Shown here: positions 1 to 8,402 of the stretch, piece after piece | How the letters are laid out: each line of letters begins with the position of its first letter | Numbering within the stretch: position 1 is the first letter of the stretch | NCBI RefSeq assembly: GCF_004359525.2 | Contig: NZ_SCWC02000003.1 | Span: 186,001-250,000 of the forward strand | Direction of reading: 5' to 3' | Source of the DNA: Macrococcus equipercicus | GTDB lineage: Bacteria > Bacillota > Bacilli > Staphylococcales > Staphylococcaceae | DNA length: 64,000 bases | The notes under the pieces: model-generated | Databases searched by the model: none | Told to the model about the DNA's origin: nothing | The model's input: only the letters and a program-made list of their open reading frames with translations | Program-made: the position numbers and the translations under genes

Positions 1-580
1 GCTCAGCAATCAGAAGTTTGTAGTATTGCTGGTGCTTCAGTCATTGACGTACGGTGTATTATTCAGCTATATCGCCGGGTCACCGTTTATTACCCAGAAA
101 ATTTATCGTATTTCACCGCAGCAGTTCAGCTTGATGTTTGCGGTGAATGGAATCGGCCTTATTTTATTCAGTCAGTTTACTGCCCGGCTTGTAGACCGCA
201 TGCCTGAAGGCGCTATTTTGAAGCTGGGTCAGAACATCCAGTTTATAGGAATGATAGCGACAGTGATCGTCCTCATGTTCCATATGCCGGTATGGCTGCT
301 TTTCAGTGCATTATTTTTACTGATAGCGCCGGTCAGCATGATTGGTACTACCGGTTTTTCGCTCGCTATGCAAGTTCAGCGGCAGGGGGCAGGGAGTGCT
401 GCAGCATTACTTGGTCTCGTCCAGTTTTTAATCGGCGGCGCCTTGTCACCATTAGTAGGTGTAATGGGTGAAGCTAGTTTTATTCCTTTTTTAATCATTA
501 TTATTGCTCTTTCTATCATTGCGCAGCTGTTGAGAATAGTTGTACTGAATCGTATGACATTGACCGATAACGGGCACTAA
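1..580 (+). CDS. Bcr/CflA-family MFS drug exporter, C-terminal part (5' truncated by window edge)
   Basis: The reading frame is open from base 2, so the gene begins outside the window and only about the last 193 codons are present. The protein is almost wholly hydrophobic, with about six membrane helices, as expected for the second half of a 12-helix major facilitator. The stretch SPFITQKIYRISPQQFSLMF at the start of this half is typical of the Bcr/CflA (DHA1) multidrug exporters, which swap protons for drugs or small metabolites across the cytoplasmic membrane. The substrate cannot be read from the sequence. It is convergent with the carboxypeptidase gene and shares its terminator. Confidence 0.8.
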   Translation, partial: LSNQKFVVLLVLQSLTYGVLFSYIAGSPFITQKIYRISPQQFSLMFAVNGIGLILFSQFTARLVDRMPEGAILKLGQNIQFIGMIATVIVLMFHMPVWLLFSALFLLIAPVSMIGTTGFSLAMQVQRQGAGSAAALLGLVQFLIGGALSPLVGVMGEASFIPFLIIIIALSIIAQLLRIVVLNRMTLTDNGH

Positions 581-583
581 AAA

Positions 584-613
584 AAGCGTCTGAGGAGATG
601 CTCCTCGGACGCT
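584..613. terminator. Bidirectional rho-independent terminator
   Basis: A 14-bp stem (AAGCGTCTGAGGAG with CTCCTCGGACGCTT, one G-U pair) and a 2-3-base loop. A-rich sequence lies on the left. It sits between the convergent exporter and PBP4 genes and reaches the PBP4 stop codon. Confidence 0.85.
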
Positions 614-1902
614 TATCGTTTGTTGAATAATTTCTTGATGTTATTTCTATAGTAATATAGTAATAATATCAGTCCGGCCAGAATAGATAAGGTGATGCCT
701 ATTGTCAGCTGGACGAAGTAGTCATCGATGAATTTCTTGATGCGGTACTGCTGGTAATCTTCGTAAGTGACATTAGGAACATCAGTATCTTTTGAGACAA
801 ATGAACGTGCGTACTGATAGGTCGCTTTACCATCTTTGAAAATCAGTTTGCCAGTAACGCCTTTTTTGACGACATCATATAAGTCATGATGAATGTACAG
901 TTCTTGATCACCGTTTTTGTAGTAGCCTTTACTGAGTACTTTCTTGTAGCTGTACTTGCTGTATACATCGTCCATAATTGCATTGGCAATTTTATTGCGG
1001 TTGAATTCAGCCGGCGGATCATACCAGTCTTCGACACCCATGATCACTTGAATAATGCGCATGCCGTTTCTTCTGCCGGTAATCGTCGTATTAAAGCCTG
1101 CCGTGTCGCTTGACCCGGTTTTCAGGCCATCGACACCTTTGTAGCTGAGCTGTGCGCCTTCTAACGAATGGTTGTATGTGGCGAATGTCTCTTCGTCAAT
1201 CGTCCCTTTTTTGACAGTGACAGTGAGCAGCTTCGTATAGTTCAGTACTTGAGGATATTCATTGACGATATGACGGGCAAGGATTGCATAGTCCCGTGCA
1301 GTAGAAATATTGTCATCATCCTCCTGGTAACGCGCCGGCTTGTACTGCAGCAGCAGATTGTTCGGAGGGCCTGCCGGGTTATAGTAATGCGTATTCTTCA
1401 TACCGAGCTTCGACGCTGTTTTATTCATTAAATCGACAAAGTCAGAATCATCTTTGTGGACTAACGAGGACAGCATGAACGTCGCTGAATTCGATGAAGC
1501 GGTGAGCATAATGTGCAGCAGTTCATCAACCGTATAAGTCGCGCCTTTACGGAAATGATTATTGCTCAGCATCGGCAGTGTTGAAATCTCATAAAATTTG
1601 TCGTTGACCGTCACTTTAGTGTTTAAATTGAACTTACCGTGGTCCATCGCCTGATAGACGAGGTACAGTGTCATCAGTTTAGACATAGAAGCGGGCGGCC
1701 ACTTTACATCTGGGTGATCCGAGTAGAGAACCTGCCCATTTTTCGCTGCAATGACTATCGTTCCTTTTGGATTATAGTTTTCGGTCATCGGATAGCCATC
1801 TTCATTTGCTATTTCAACAGGCGTTTTAGCGTAAGTGACAGGAGCGAGCAGCAGTTGTCCCGCAAGCAGTAACAGTAATAATTTGGGATAAATAGTTTTC
1901 AT
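613..1902 (-). CDS. pbp4: D-alanyl-D-alanine carboxypeptidase, PBP4 type
   Basis: This is a low-molecular-mass penicillin-binding protein that trims or, in staphylococci, cross-links peptidoglycan stem peptides outside the membrane. The 429-residue product begins with a signal peptide (hydrophobic residues 8-21, likely cleavage near AYA-K or TYA-K at 25/26). It carries the three serine-enzyme motifs in order: SMSK at 72-75 (nucleophile S72), SSN at 136-138 and KTG with K261. A C-terminal transmembrane helix (about residues 398-417) is followed by a basic tail. Length and spacing match S. aureus PBP4 (about 431 residues) rather than longer DacA proteins. In S. aureus the abcA transporter gene is divergent from pbp4; here the divergent neighbour is a nucleoside transporter. 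An AAGAGG ribosome site precedes the ATG. Confidence 0.9.
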   Translation of the reverse strand: MKTIYPKLLLLLLAGQLLLAPVTYAKTPVEIANEDGYPMTENYNPKGTIVIAAKNGQVLYSDHPDVKWPPASMSKLMTLYLVYQAMDHGKFNLNTKVTVNDKFYEISTLPMLSNNHFRKGATYTVDELLHIMLTASSNSATFMLSSLVHKDDSDFVDLMNKTASKLGMKNTHYYNPAGPPNNLLLQYKPARYQEDDDNISTARDYAILARHIVNEYPQVLNYTKLLTVTVKKGTIDEETFATYNHSLEGAQLSYKGVDGLKTGSSDTAGFNTTITGRRNGMRIIQVIMGVEDWYDPPAEFNRNKIANAIMDDVYSKYSYKKVLSKGYYKNGDQELYIHHDLYDVVKKGVTGKLIFKDGKATYQYARSFVSKDTDVPNVTYEDYQQYRIKKFIDDYFVQLTIGITLSILAGLILLLYYYRNNIKKLFNKR

Positions 1903-2048
1903 TGGTCAGCCTCTTATTGTTCAGTAAATGTTATTATTATCTAATAGTAACATAAATGTTTTTAACGTATCATCAATAAAAATGGACAGATTTTGAAAGA
2001 AACTATTAAAAGAAAATATTATATGTATATTTCTTTATCATTTATCAT

Positions 2049-2062
2049 TGTAAGCGTTTATT
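2049..2062. promoter_or_regulatory. Possible CRE (CcpA site) upstream of nupC
   Basis: TGTAAGCGTTTATT matches the catabolite-responsive element consensus TGWAANCGNTNWCA except at the last positions. It lies about 100 bp upstream of the nupC -10, so it could mediate CcpA activation or have no role. The match is imperfect. Confidence 0.4.
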
Positions 2063-2159
2063 AAATTTTTATTATTCGACTTTCGAGTACTATTTGCCTT
2101 CAATACAAAATAATTGTTCGCTTTTTTTAGAAAAAGTATATCCAATTAAACTTTAATAG

Positions 2160-2168
2160 TGCTATAAT
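2160..2168 (+). promoter_or_regulatory. nupC promoter, extended -10
   Basis: TGCTATAAT is a perfect extended -10 element, 34 bp before the chosen nupC start. No good -35 hexamer is found at the usual distance, which fits an extended -10 promoter. Confidence 0.6.
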
Positions 2169-2202
2169 CTTTCTACATTCAAAAATTATAAAGGTGGAAA
2201 TT

Positions 2203-3417
2203 ATGAATCCCTATTTATTGCTTAACGTTTTAGGTATTTTTGTATTTATCCTTATTGCTTATCTGTTTTCAAGAGATAGAAAAAATGTTGACTGGAAATC
2301 AGTAGTTATTATGCTGCTTGTCAACTTGCTGCTTGCCTGGTTCTTCACTCAGTTTCCGTGGGGACGTATGGTGGTCAAAGGAGTAGCAGACGGTTTCAGC
2401 TGGATGCTTGAAGCAGCTTATGTCGGTGTCGGCATGCCGTTTGGCAGCTGGGTCGCTGACCGGATGAAAATGGACATGGCGGTAGCAGCGTTACTGCCGA
2501 TTTTATTCATTGTCCCGCTGTTCGATATTTTAATGTATATCGGCGTGCTGCCGTTCATTATCAAGTGGTTCGGCTGGTTGATCGGTAAAATAACCGGACA
2601 GCCGAAGTTTGAATCGTTCTTCTCAGTAGAAATGATGGTATTAGGTAACACAGAAGCACTGGCTGTGTCACAGGCGCAGGTCCGTGAAATGAATGCAGCC
2701 CGCGTATTGACCATCGCTTTAATGTCTATGAGCTGTATTTCAGGGTCAATTGTCGGGGCGTATGTCACGATGGTACCTGGTGAACTCGTATTGACAGCGA
2801 TTCCTTTGAACATTATTAACGCGATTATTATTACGACAATTCTTAATCCGATCAAATTGACACCGGAAGAAGATTACATTGTAGAAATTAAACAGGAAAA
2901 ACGTCAGCCGTTCTTCTCATTTTTAGGAGATTCTGTACTTGGTGCAGGTAAATTGATTTTGATTATCATCGCATTTTTAATTGCTTTTGTAGCGCTTGCT
3001 CACTTCATTGATATGTTGTTGTCGCTGCTCGATCGTTTCACGCACGAAAAAGTACGTCTTGCGAATATCCTTGGCTTCTACATGGCACCATTTGCGATGC
3101 TGTTAGGTTTACCTTGGAATGAAGCGCAAGTCGTAGGTGGTCATATGGCAACAAAGATCATCACTAATGAGTTCGTTGTTATGCTCGGCATTAAAGATTC
3201 ATTGAAAACATTCTCGCCGCATATGACAGCTGTTCTTGTGACCTTCCTCATTTCTTTCGCTAACTTCTCAACAGTGGGGATGATTATCGGAACATTGAAA
3301 GGGATTGTCGATCAGAAGACGTCTGACTTTATCAGCAAATATGTACCGATGATGCTGCTCTCAGGTATTTTAGTATCATTGTTATCTGCTGCGTTTGTCG
3401 GCCTGTTCAGCTGGTAA
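2203..3417 (+). CDS. nupC: NupC-family concentrative nucleoside transporter
   Basis: This is a cation-coupled nucleoside importer of the CNT family in the cytoplasmic membrane. The 404-residue protein has three N-terminal helices, a central gate/transport core with the Q-P-K-F-E-S-F-F and M-V-L-G-N-T-E-A stretches typical of bacterial NupC, and a C-terminal helical block. A GTG three codons upstream (2194) lies inside the AAAGGTGG ribosome site, so the ATG at 2203 is the likely start. A strong extended -10 and a possible CcpA site precede it, which would fit import of nucleosides as a carbon source. It stands alone; no nucleoside catabolic genes are adjacent. Which nucleosides it carries is unknown. 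Confidence 0.85.
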   Translation: MNPYLLLNVLGIFVFILIAYLFSRDRKNVDWKSVVIMLLVNLLLAWFFTQFPWGRMVVKGVADGFSWMLEAAYVGVGMPFGSWVADRMKMDMAVAALLPILFIVPLFDILMYIGVLPFIIKWFGWLIGKITGQPKFESFFSVEMMVLGNTEALAVSQAQVREMNAARVLTIALMSMSCISGSIVGAYVTMVPGELVLTAIPLNIINAIIITTILNPIKLTPEEDYIVEIKQEKRQPFFSFLGDSVLGAGKLILIIIAFLIAFVALAHFIDMLLSLLDRFTHEKVRLANILGFYMAPFAMLLGLPWNEAQVVGGHMATKIITNEFVVMLGIKDSLKTFSPHMTAVLVTFLISFANFSTVGMIIGTLKGIVDQKTSDFISKYVPMMLLSGILVSLLSAAFVGLFSW

Positions 3418-3505
3418 ATTTAAGAGATTTTAAAATAACTGATGTAATTTCGAATGGTAAGTGGTAAAATGTAACTGATAGAGAGATGAAAAAGGAGGCT
3501 TTTTC

Positions 3506-3586
3506 ATGAAAACTCGAACGCTTAGAAATTTAAGACGTAAGTTACAACGTGCCCTGCTGCCGAAGAAAAATGTAGCCGCTGAGTAA
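3506..3586 (+). CDS. Small basic peptide, 26 residues, function unknown
   Basis: The ORF reads MKTRTLRNLRRKLQRALLPK followed by KNVAAE, and I do not recognise it. Support for expression is positional: a near-consensus AAAGGAGG ribosome site lies 7 bases before the ATG, and a clean rho-independent hairpin starts right after the TAA, so ribosome site, ORF and terminator form a compact unit. The peptide has 9 Lys/Arg residues against one acidic residue and could form an amphipathic helix. Nucleic-acid binding, membrane activity or a leader-peptide role are all possible, and nothing in the sequence decides. It lies between nupC and the Rex-controlled ldh promoter. Confidence 0.55.
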   Translation: MKTRTLRNLRRKLQRALLPKKNVAAE

Positions 3587-3617
3587 AACTGGTTCTTTTA
3601 GAACCAGTTTTTTTTAA
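3587..3617 (+). terminator. Rho-independent terminator after the small ORF
   Basis: AACTGGTTC and GAACCAGTT form a 9-bp perfect stem around a 5-base loop (TTTTA), followed by eight Ts. It closes the small-ORF unit before the ldh promoter. Confidence 0.9.
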
Positions 3618-3622
3618 TGACA

Positions 3623-3654
3623 AATATTTTTGTGAATATATTCACAAAAATATT
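3623..3654. promoter_or_regulatory. Rex operator 1 (perfect extended palindrome)
   Basis: The core TTGTGAATATATTCACAA (3630-3647) fits the Rex consensus TTGTGAA-N4-TTCACAA exactly. Symmetry continues outward to a 32-bp perfect palindrome. Its right end overlaps the first bases of the ldh -35 hexamer. Rex is the NADH-sensing repressor of fermentation genes in Gram-positive bacteria. Confidence 0.85.
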
Positions 3655-3681
3655 GCTGTGCAGCAGAAAAAGTATTATAAT
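3653..3681 (+). promoter_or_regulatory. ldh promoter
   Basis: TTGCTG (3653-3658), 17 bp, then TATAAT (3676-3681). It lies between the two Rex boxes, about 43 bp before the ldh start codon. Confidence 0.8.
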
Positions 3682-3685
3682 AAAT

Positions 3686-3703
3686 TTGTGAAAAAATTAA
3701 CAA
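3686..3703. promoter_or_regulatory. Rex operator 2
   Basis: TTGTGAAAAAATTAACAA matches the Rex consensus with one mismatch in the right half-site. It lies just downstream of the -10, over the expected transcription start, the usual place for a repressor. Confidence 0.7.
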
Positions 3704-3711
3704 ACTTTTAA

Positions 3712-4671
<960 letters not shown>

Positions 4672-4691
4672 AATTAAATAAGACTGACATC

Positions 4692-4724
4692 AAGGTGTTG
4701 GCTTTTAGCCGGCACCTTTTTTAT
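4692..4724 (+). terminator. ldh terminator
   Basis: AAGGTGTTGGC pairs with GCCGGCACCTT (11 bp, one G-U) around TTTTA, followed by a T run. It starts 20 bases after the ldh stop. Confidence 0.9.
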
Positions 4725-4803
4725 AATGGAGAAGTCGAGCGCTTGTCTCAAGCGATTCGTTAGAATGAGAACTTACGTCAAGTGAACGAGAAAGAGGGAG
4801 ACG

Positions 4804-5637
4804 ATGAATATTTCATTTAAGACAGTCATGATTGTTCTATTAGGCTGTTTTCTATTTTCTGTAGGAGTTAATACATTTATCATTCCTGCCCATCTTGGTG
4901 AAGGCGGCGTGACCGGTCTGTCACTCGTGCTGTTATATGCATTTGGCTGGTCACCGGCCTGGACGACACTTGCGATGAACTTAGTGCTCTTGGCAGTCGG
5001 CTATAAATTTCTGTCGAAGCGTTCTATGGTACTGACTGTTATTGCCATTATGGCGCTTGCTGTATTTCTGAAACTGACAGAAAGCTGGCAGCTTCATCTG
5101 CATGAAGTGCTCGTCAGCACTGTGTTCGGTGGATTTATAGTCGGCATCGGCATCGGACTGATTGTTATCGTCGGCGGGACGACAGCCGGAACAACGATTC
5201 TTGCCCGCATCGCTCATAAATATTTGGACGTCAGCACATCTTACGCCCTATTGTTTTTTGACTTGATTGTTGTTGCGATTTCATTGACTGTGATTCCGGT
5301 CGAAAAAGCACTGTTAACTGCGCTCGGTCTTTATATCGGCACAAAAGCGATGGATTTCATGATCGAAGGTTTAAATCCTAAGAAGGCCATCACTATCATC
5401 TCGCAGAACCCTGAACCGATTGCAAAAATGCTTGATGAAGACATCGGACGAGGCGTGACTTTGCTGAACGGGAAAGGGTATTATACAAAGAGAGAGACCG
5501 ATGTCTTATACTGTGTCATCAATAAAACACAGCTGACACGTGCTAAACGAATGATCAGAAAAATTGATGCGGATGCTTTTGTCGTTGTCCATGATGTGCG
5601 CGATGTATTAGGAAACGGTTTTATACCTGAAGATTAA
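4804..5637 (+). CDS. YitT-family membrane protein (DUF2179)
   Basis: An integral membrane protein of 277 residues in two parts: five or six hydrophobic helices over residues 5-185, with the GEGGVTGLS and VGGTTAGTTI glycine-rich turns typical of the YitT family, then a soluble C-terminal DUF2179 domain (about 195-272, K-R-E-T-D-V-L-Y-C-V-I). The molecular function of the family is not established, so none is assigned. GAGGGAG precedes the ATG. The nagB gene follows after 11 bases with its own strong ribosome site, so the two are probably co-transcribed, though no functional link is evident. Confidence 0.85.
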   Translation: MNISFKTVMIVLLGCFLFSVGVNTFIIPAHLGEGGVTGLSLVLLYAFGWSPAWTTLAMNLVLLAVGYKFLSKRSMVLTVIAIMALAVFLKLTESWQLHLHEVLVSTVFGGFIVGIGIGLIVIVGGTTAGTTILARIAHKYLDVSTSYALLFFDLIVVAISLTVIPVEKALLTALGLYIGTKAMDFMIEGLNPKKAITIISQNPEPIAKMLDEDIGRGVTLLNGKGYYTKRETDVLYCVINKTQLTRAKRMIRKIDADAFVVVHDVRDVLGNGFIPED

Positions 5638-5648
5638 GGGAGGCAGTT

Positions 5649-6392
5649 ATGAGATTCATTAATTTAGGCAGCAGACAGGACGCAGCTCATTATACAGCAA
5701 TTGAAATGTTCAAGGAAATACACTATAACCACTGTACATTGCTCGGTCTCGCAACAGGCGGGACAATGGAAGAAGTCTATGCGAAGCTCGTCGAATTACT
5801 GACATTGAATCATACGGATATTACATGCCTTGAAACATTTAATCTGGATGAATATTTTATGCTCGATCAGAACGATCCCAACAGCTATATGTCTTATATG
5901 AGAGCGCATTTCTTCGACAAAATCGGTATGCAGCAATCACAGTTTCATCTGCCGGATAACGATGGAATTGATGTGGAAGAAGACAATGAAGCATATGACC
6001 GTGCCATCAGAGAAAAAGGGCCGCTGCATCTTCAGCTTCTAGGTATCGGAGAGAACGGCCATATCGGCTTTAATGAGCCGGGGACCCCGTTTGACAGCAA
6101 AACGCGGCTCGTCGAACTGACAGAGACGACTATTGCCGCTAATTCGCGGTACTTTGACAATGAGGACGATGTACCGACGAAAGCGATATCAATGGGAATC
6201 GACACGATTCTTTATTCAAAGCGTATTATTCTCCTGGCCCTTGGAGAGAAGAAAGCAGACATTATGGCGAAGCTGTATGCGATGTCAGCGCCGGATGAGA
6301 GTATACCGGCAAGCAGTCTGCTGAATCATCCTAATGTTGAGATAGTGATGGATGATGCAGCCGCCTGTAAGATCGATAGAACAAGTAAATAA
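5649..6392 (+). CDS. nagB: Glucosamine-6-phosphate deaminase
   Basis: Converts glucosamine 6-phosphate to fructose 6-phosphate and ammonia, feeding amino sugars into glycolysis. The 247-residue protein shows the sugar-phosphate loop ATGGTM (35-40), the ring-opening Asp in NLDEY (D67), and GIGENGHIGFNEPG with H138 and E143. The length is that of short Gram-positive NagB enzymes that lack the allosteric tail of E. coli NagB. AAGGGAGG lies 7 bases before the ATG. NagA, its usual pathway partner, is not in the window. A strong bidirectional terminator follows. Confidence 0.95.
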   Translation: MRFINLGSRQDAAHYTAIEMFKEIHYNHCTLLGLATGGTMEEVYAKLVELLTLNHTDITCLETFNLDEYFMLDQNDPNSYMSYMRAHFFDKIGMQQSQFHLPDNDGIDVEEDNEAYDRAIREKGPLHLQLLGIGENGHIGFNEPGTPFDSKTRLVELTETTIAANSRYFDNEDDVPTKAISMGIDTILYSKRIILLALGEKKADIMAKLYAMSAPDESIPASSLLNHPNVEIVMDDAAACKIDRTSK

Positions 6393-6396
6393 CATC

Positions 6397-6432
6397 ACAA
6401 AACGCCCCGGCAGTTGCCGGGGCGTTTTGTTG
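6397..6432. terminator. Bidirectional terminator between nagB and the reductase gene
   Basis: CAAAACGCCCCGGCA and TGCCGGGGCGTTTTG form a very strong GC-rich stem with A-tract and T-tract flanks, so it can stop transcription from both sides. Confidence 0.95.
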
Positions 6433-6447
6433 ATAAGAGACTTCAGC

Positions 6448-7479
6448 TTATTTCAGCTGCTGTACAAGTGCCTCATTCTTTTCTTTAAACACATCGTTAT
6501 GACTGGATACTGTTCCTGCCTGTGCGGCTTCCGGATTAATATATTTTTTGGCGAGATTCGCGGCATTGGCTGCATCATGGAAGCAGCCTGCAATCAGCTG
6601 GACTTTGCTGGCATGTGATAAAATATCACCGACGGCATACACACCTTCAACATTAGTGGAAGAATCGGCATTGCCTTTAATGTAGAAGCTGTCTTGACGT
6701 TCAAGCTTGATGTCACAGTTGTCCAGCATGTCGCATTCCATATGGAACCCGTGATTAATAATGACGTCATCGACAAGCAGTTCAGATTTTTCCCGTGTCC
6801 GACAATGTTCAATAATGACCGCATCGATATGGTCTCCAGTTGCCTGCAGTGAACTGATGGAATGGCTCATCACTTTAAAGACACCGCGCTCGTCGAGCTT
6901 ACGCACCATTTCCTCGTGTCCTTTAAAGTCATCCTGCCGGCAGAGAATATGCACGCTGCGTGCCAGCGCAGCAATCTCATACGCCCAGTCGACTGCTGCA
7001 TTACCGCCGCCGGAAATCAGCACGCGCTTGTTCTCAAAGCGCTTTAACGACGGTACAACATAATGCAGGTTATTGACTTCATAGCGTTCGCAGCCTTCAA
7101 TAGCCAGCTTCATCGGTGAAATAATGCCGCTGCCGACTGCGATGATGACTGCTTTAGAATAGAAGCTTGTGGTTTCAGTCACCACTTCAAAATGCTGGTC
7201 GCTGTGCTTGATGATGTTGACGACTTTTTCGTTGACATTGACTTCCGGATTGAAAGTCAGGCCCTGGCTGATCATTTCGCTGACAATCATGGCAGCAGGC
7301 TTCGGTGCAACGCCTCCGATGTCCCATATAAACTTCTCGGGATAGAGGTTGACCTTGCCGCCCAGCTTGTCGTGATGTTCAATGATGCGCACCGTCATGC
7401 CGCGCAAACCGGAATAAAAAGCTGCGTAAAGACCAGCCGGACCGCCGCCGATCACAGTAACATCCAATATATCGCTCAT
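6448..7479 (-). CDS. Ferredoxin/flavodoxin--NADP+ reductase (TrxB-like); possible IruO-type iron reductase
   Basis: A 343-residue FAD flavoprotein of the thioredoxin-reductase-like ferredoxin-NADP reductase family (YumC type). The FAD motif GGGPAG lies at 11-16, ISGGGNAAVD forms the NADPH site near 160, and the GVYAVGDI FAD-binding stretch is near the C-terminus. There is no CxxC redox pair, which separates it from true thioredoxin reductases. Length fits both YumC and the staphylococcal IruO. Its -35 lies inside the single Fur box shared with fhuC, so iron starvation should induce it together with hydroxamate-siderophore import. On that basis I infer, without proof, a role in reductive iron release like IruO. 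AAAGGAG precedes the ATG. Confidence 0.85.
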   Translation of the reverse strand: MSDILDVTVIGGGPAGLYAAFYSGLRGMTVRIIEHHDKLGGKVNLYPEKFIWDIGGVAPKPAAMIVSEMISQGLTFNPEVNVNEKVVNIIKHSDQHFEVVTETTSFYSKAVIIAVGSGIISPMKLAIEGCERYEVNNLHYVVPSLKRFENKRVLISGGGNAAVDWAYEIAALARSVHILCRQDDFKGHEEMVRKLDERGVFKVMSHSISSLQATGDHIDAVIIEHCRTREKSELLVDDVIINHGFHMECDMLDNCDIKLERQDSFYIKGNADSSTNVEGVYAVGDILSHASKVQLIAGCFHDAANAANLAKKYINPEAAQAGTVSSHNDVFKEKNEALVQQLK

Positions 7480-7522
7480 AGGAGCAGCTCCTTTAATAGT
7501 AAGTTATCTTGATTTGATATAT

Positions 7523-7551
7523 ATTATACTATAAAATGAAGGCATTGATAA
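7523..7551 (-). promoter_or_regulatory. Promoter of the reductase gene
   Basis: Read leftward: TTATCA (7551-7546), 17 bp, TATAAT (7528-7523). The -35 lies wholly inside the Fur box. Confidence 0.6.
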
Positions 7552-7560
7552 TGATTATCA
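7546..7560. promoter_or_regulatory. Fur box shared by the reductase gene and fhuCBG
   Basis: TGATAATGATTATCA is a perfect 7-1-7 inverted repeat and matches the core of the Gram-positive Fur consensus. It covers the leftward -35 and lies 29 bp before the fhuC start, over the expected rightward transcription start. Confidence 0.9.
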
Positions 7561-7588
7561 TTTATAAAATTGTGAAAGAAGGCTATTT

Positions 7589-8392
7589 ATGGGGAGACTG
7601 CAGGGGAATCATATTACGGTAAGCTATGATGACCATGATATTATTAAAGATTTGAGTGTTGATATCGCCGACCACAAAATCACATCGATTATCGGTCCGA
7701 ACGGCTGTGGTAAGTCGACTTTATTAAAGGCACTGGCCCGTATTATTAATGTCAAGAACGGGCAAGTGCTGCTGGACGGTGTGAATATACATACATCTTC
7801 AACGAAAGAAGTCGCAAGAAAAATTGCTATTCTGCCGCAGTCACCTGCCGTTGCGGATGGTCTTACCGTCAGTGAACTGGTCAGTTACGGCCGCTTCCCC
7901 TATCAGAAGGGATTCGGACGTCTGACAAAAGAAGATAAAGAGATGATTGACTGGGCTCTGCATGCGACAGGGACGTATGAATTCAGGAATCGTCCGGTCA
8001 ACGGACTGAGCGGCGGACAGAGACAGCGCGTCTGGATAGCCATGGCACTGGCCCAGGAAACAGAGATTATTTTTCTGGATGAACCGACGACTTATCTTGA
8101 TATCTCTCATCAGCTGGAAATTCTCGAACTCGTTCAATCATTGAATGAAGAGCGCGGCACTACGATTATTATGGTACTGCACGACATCAATCAGGCCATC
8201 AGATTCTCAGATCATATCATTGCGATGAAAAAAGGCCGCATTGTCACACAAGGTGCAACAACCGATGTCTTAACTCATGCAGTGCTGGAAGAAGTCTTTA
8301 ACATCAATGCTGAACTGAGTACAGACCCAAGGACGGGGAAACCGATGCTTGTCACTTATGATTTGCTGTGTAAGCATTATACGAGAATTTAA
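7589..8392 (+). CDS. fhuC: Ferric-hydroxamate ABC importer ATPase
   Basis: ATP-hydrolysing subunit of an iron-siderophore importer, bound to the inner face of the FhuBG pore. The 267 residues contain Walker A GPNGCGKST (36-44), the Q-loop in ILPQSP, signature LSGGQ (140-144), Walker B FLDEP (D164, E165) and the switch His in VLHDI. The C-terminal S-T-D-P-R-T-G-K-P-M-L-V-T-Y-D-L tail closely resembles staphylococcal FhuC as I remember it. In staphylococci this ATPase serves several siderophore systems. It is first in an iron-regulated operon behind a Fur box; the downstream fhuB begins 10 bases after its stop. No lipoprotein gene accompanies the operon. Confidence 0.88.
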   Translation: MGRLQGNHITVSYDDHDIIKDLSVDIADHKITSIIGPNGCGKSTLLKALARIINVKNGQVLLDGVNIHTSSTKEVARKIAILPQSPAVADGLTVSELVSYGRFPYQKGFGRLTKEDKEMIDWALHATGTYEFRNRPVNGLSGGQRQRVWIAMALAQETEIIFLDEPTTYLDISHQLEILELVQSLNEERGTTIIMVLHDINQAIRFSDHIIAMKKGRIVTQGATTDVLTHAVLEEVFNINAELSTDPRTGKPMLVTYDLLCKHYTRI

Positions 8393-8402
8393 GGAGCCCG
8401 TC

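Larger units (their letters stand above)
1903..2202. other. Divergent promoter region between pbp4 and nupC
   Basis: AT-rich spacer of about 300 bp between divergent genes. It holds a CRE-like site (2049-2062) and an extended -10 for the rightward gene (2160-2168). No small ORF with a convincing ribosome site was seen. A -10-like TAATAAT run near the pbp4 start could serve the leftward gene, but its -35 is unclear. Confidence 0.6.
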
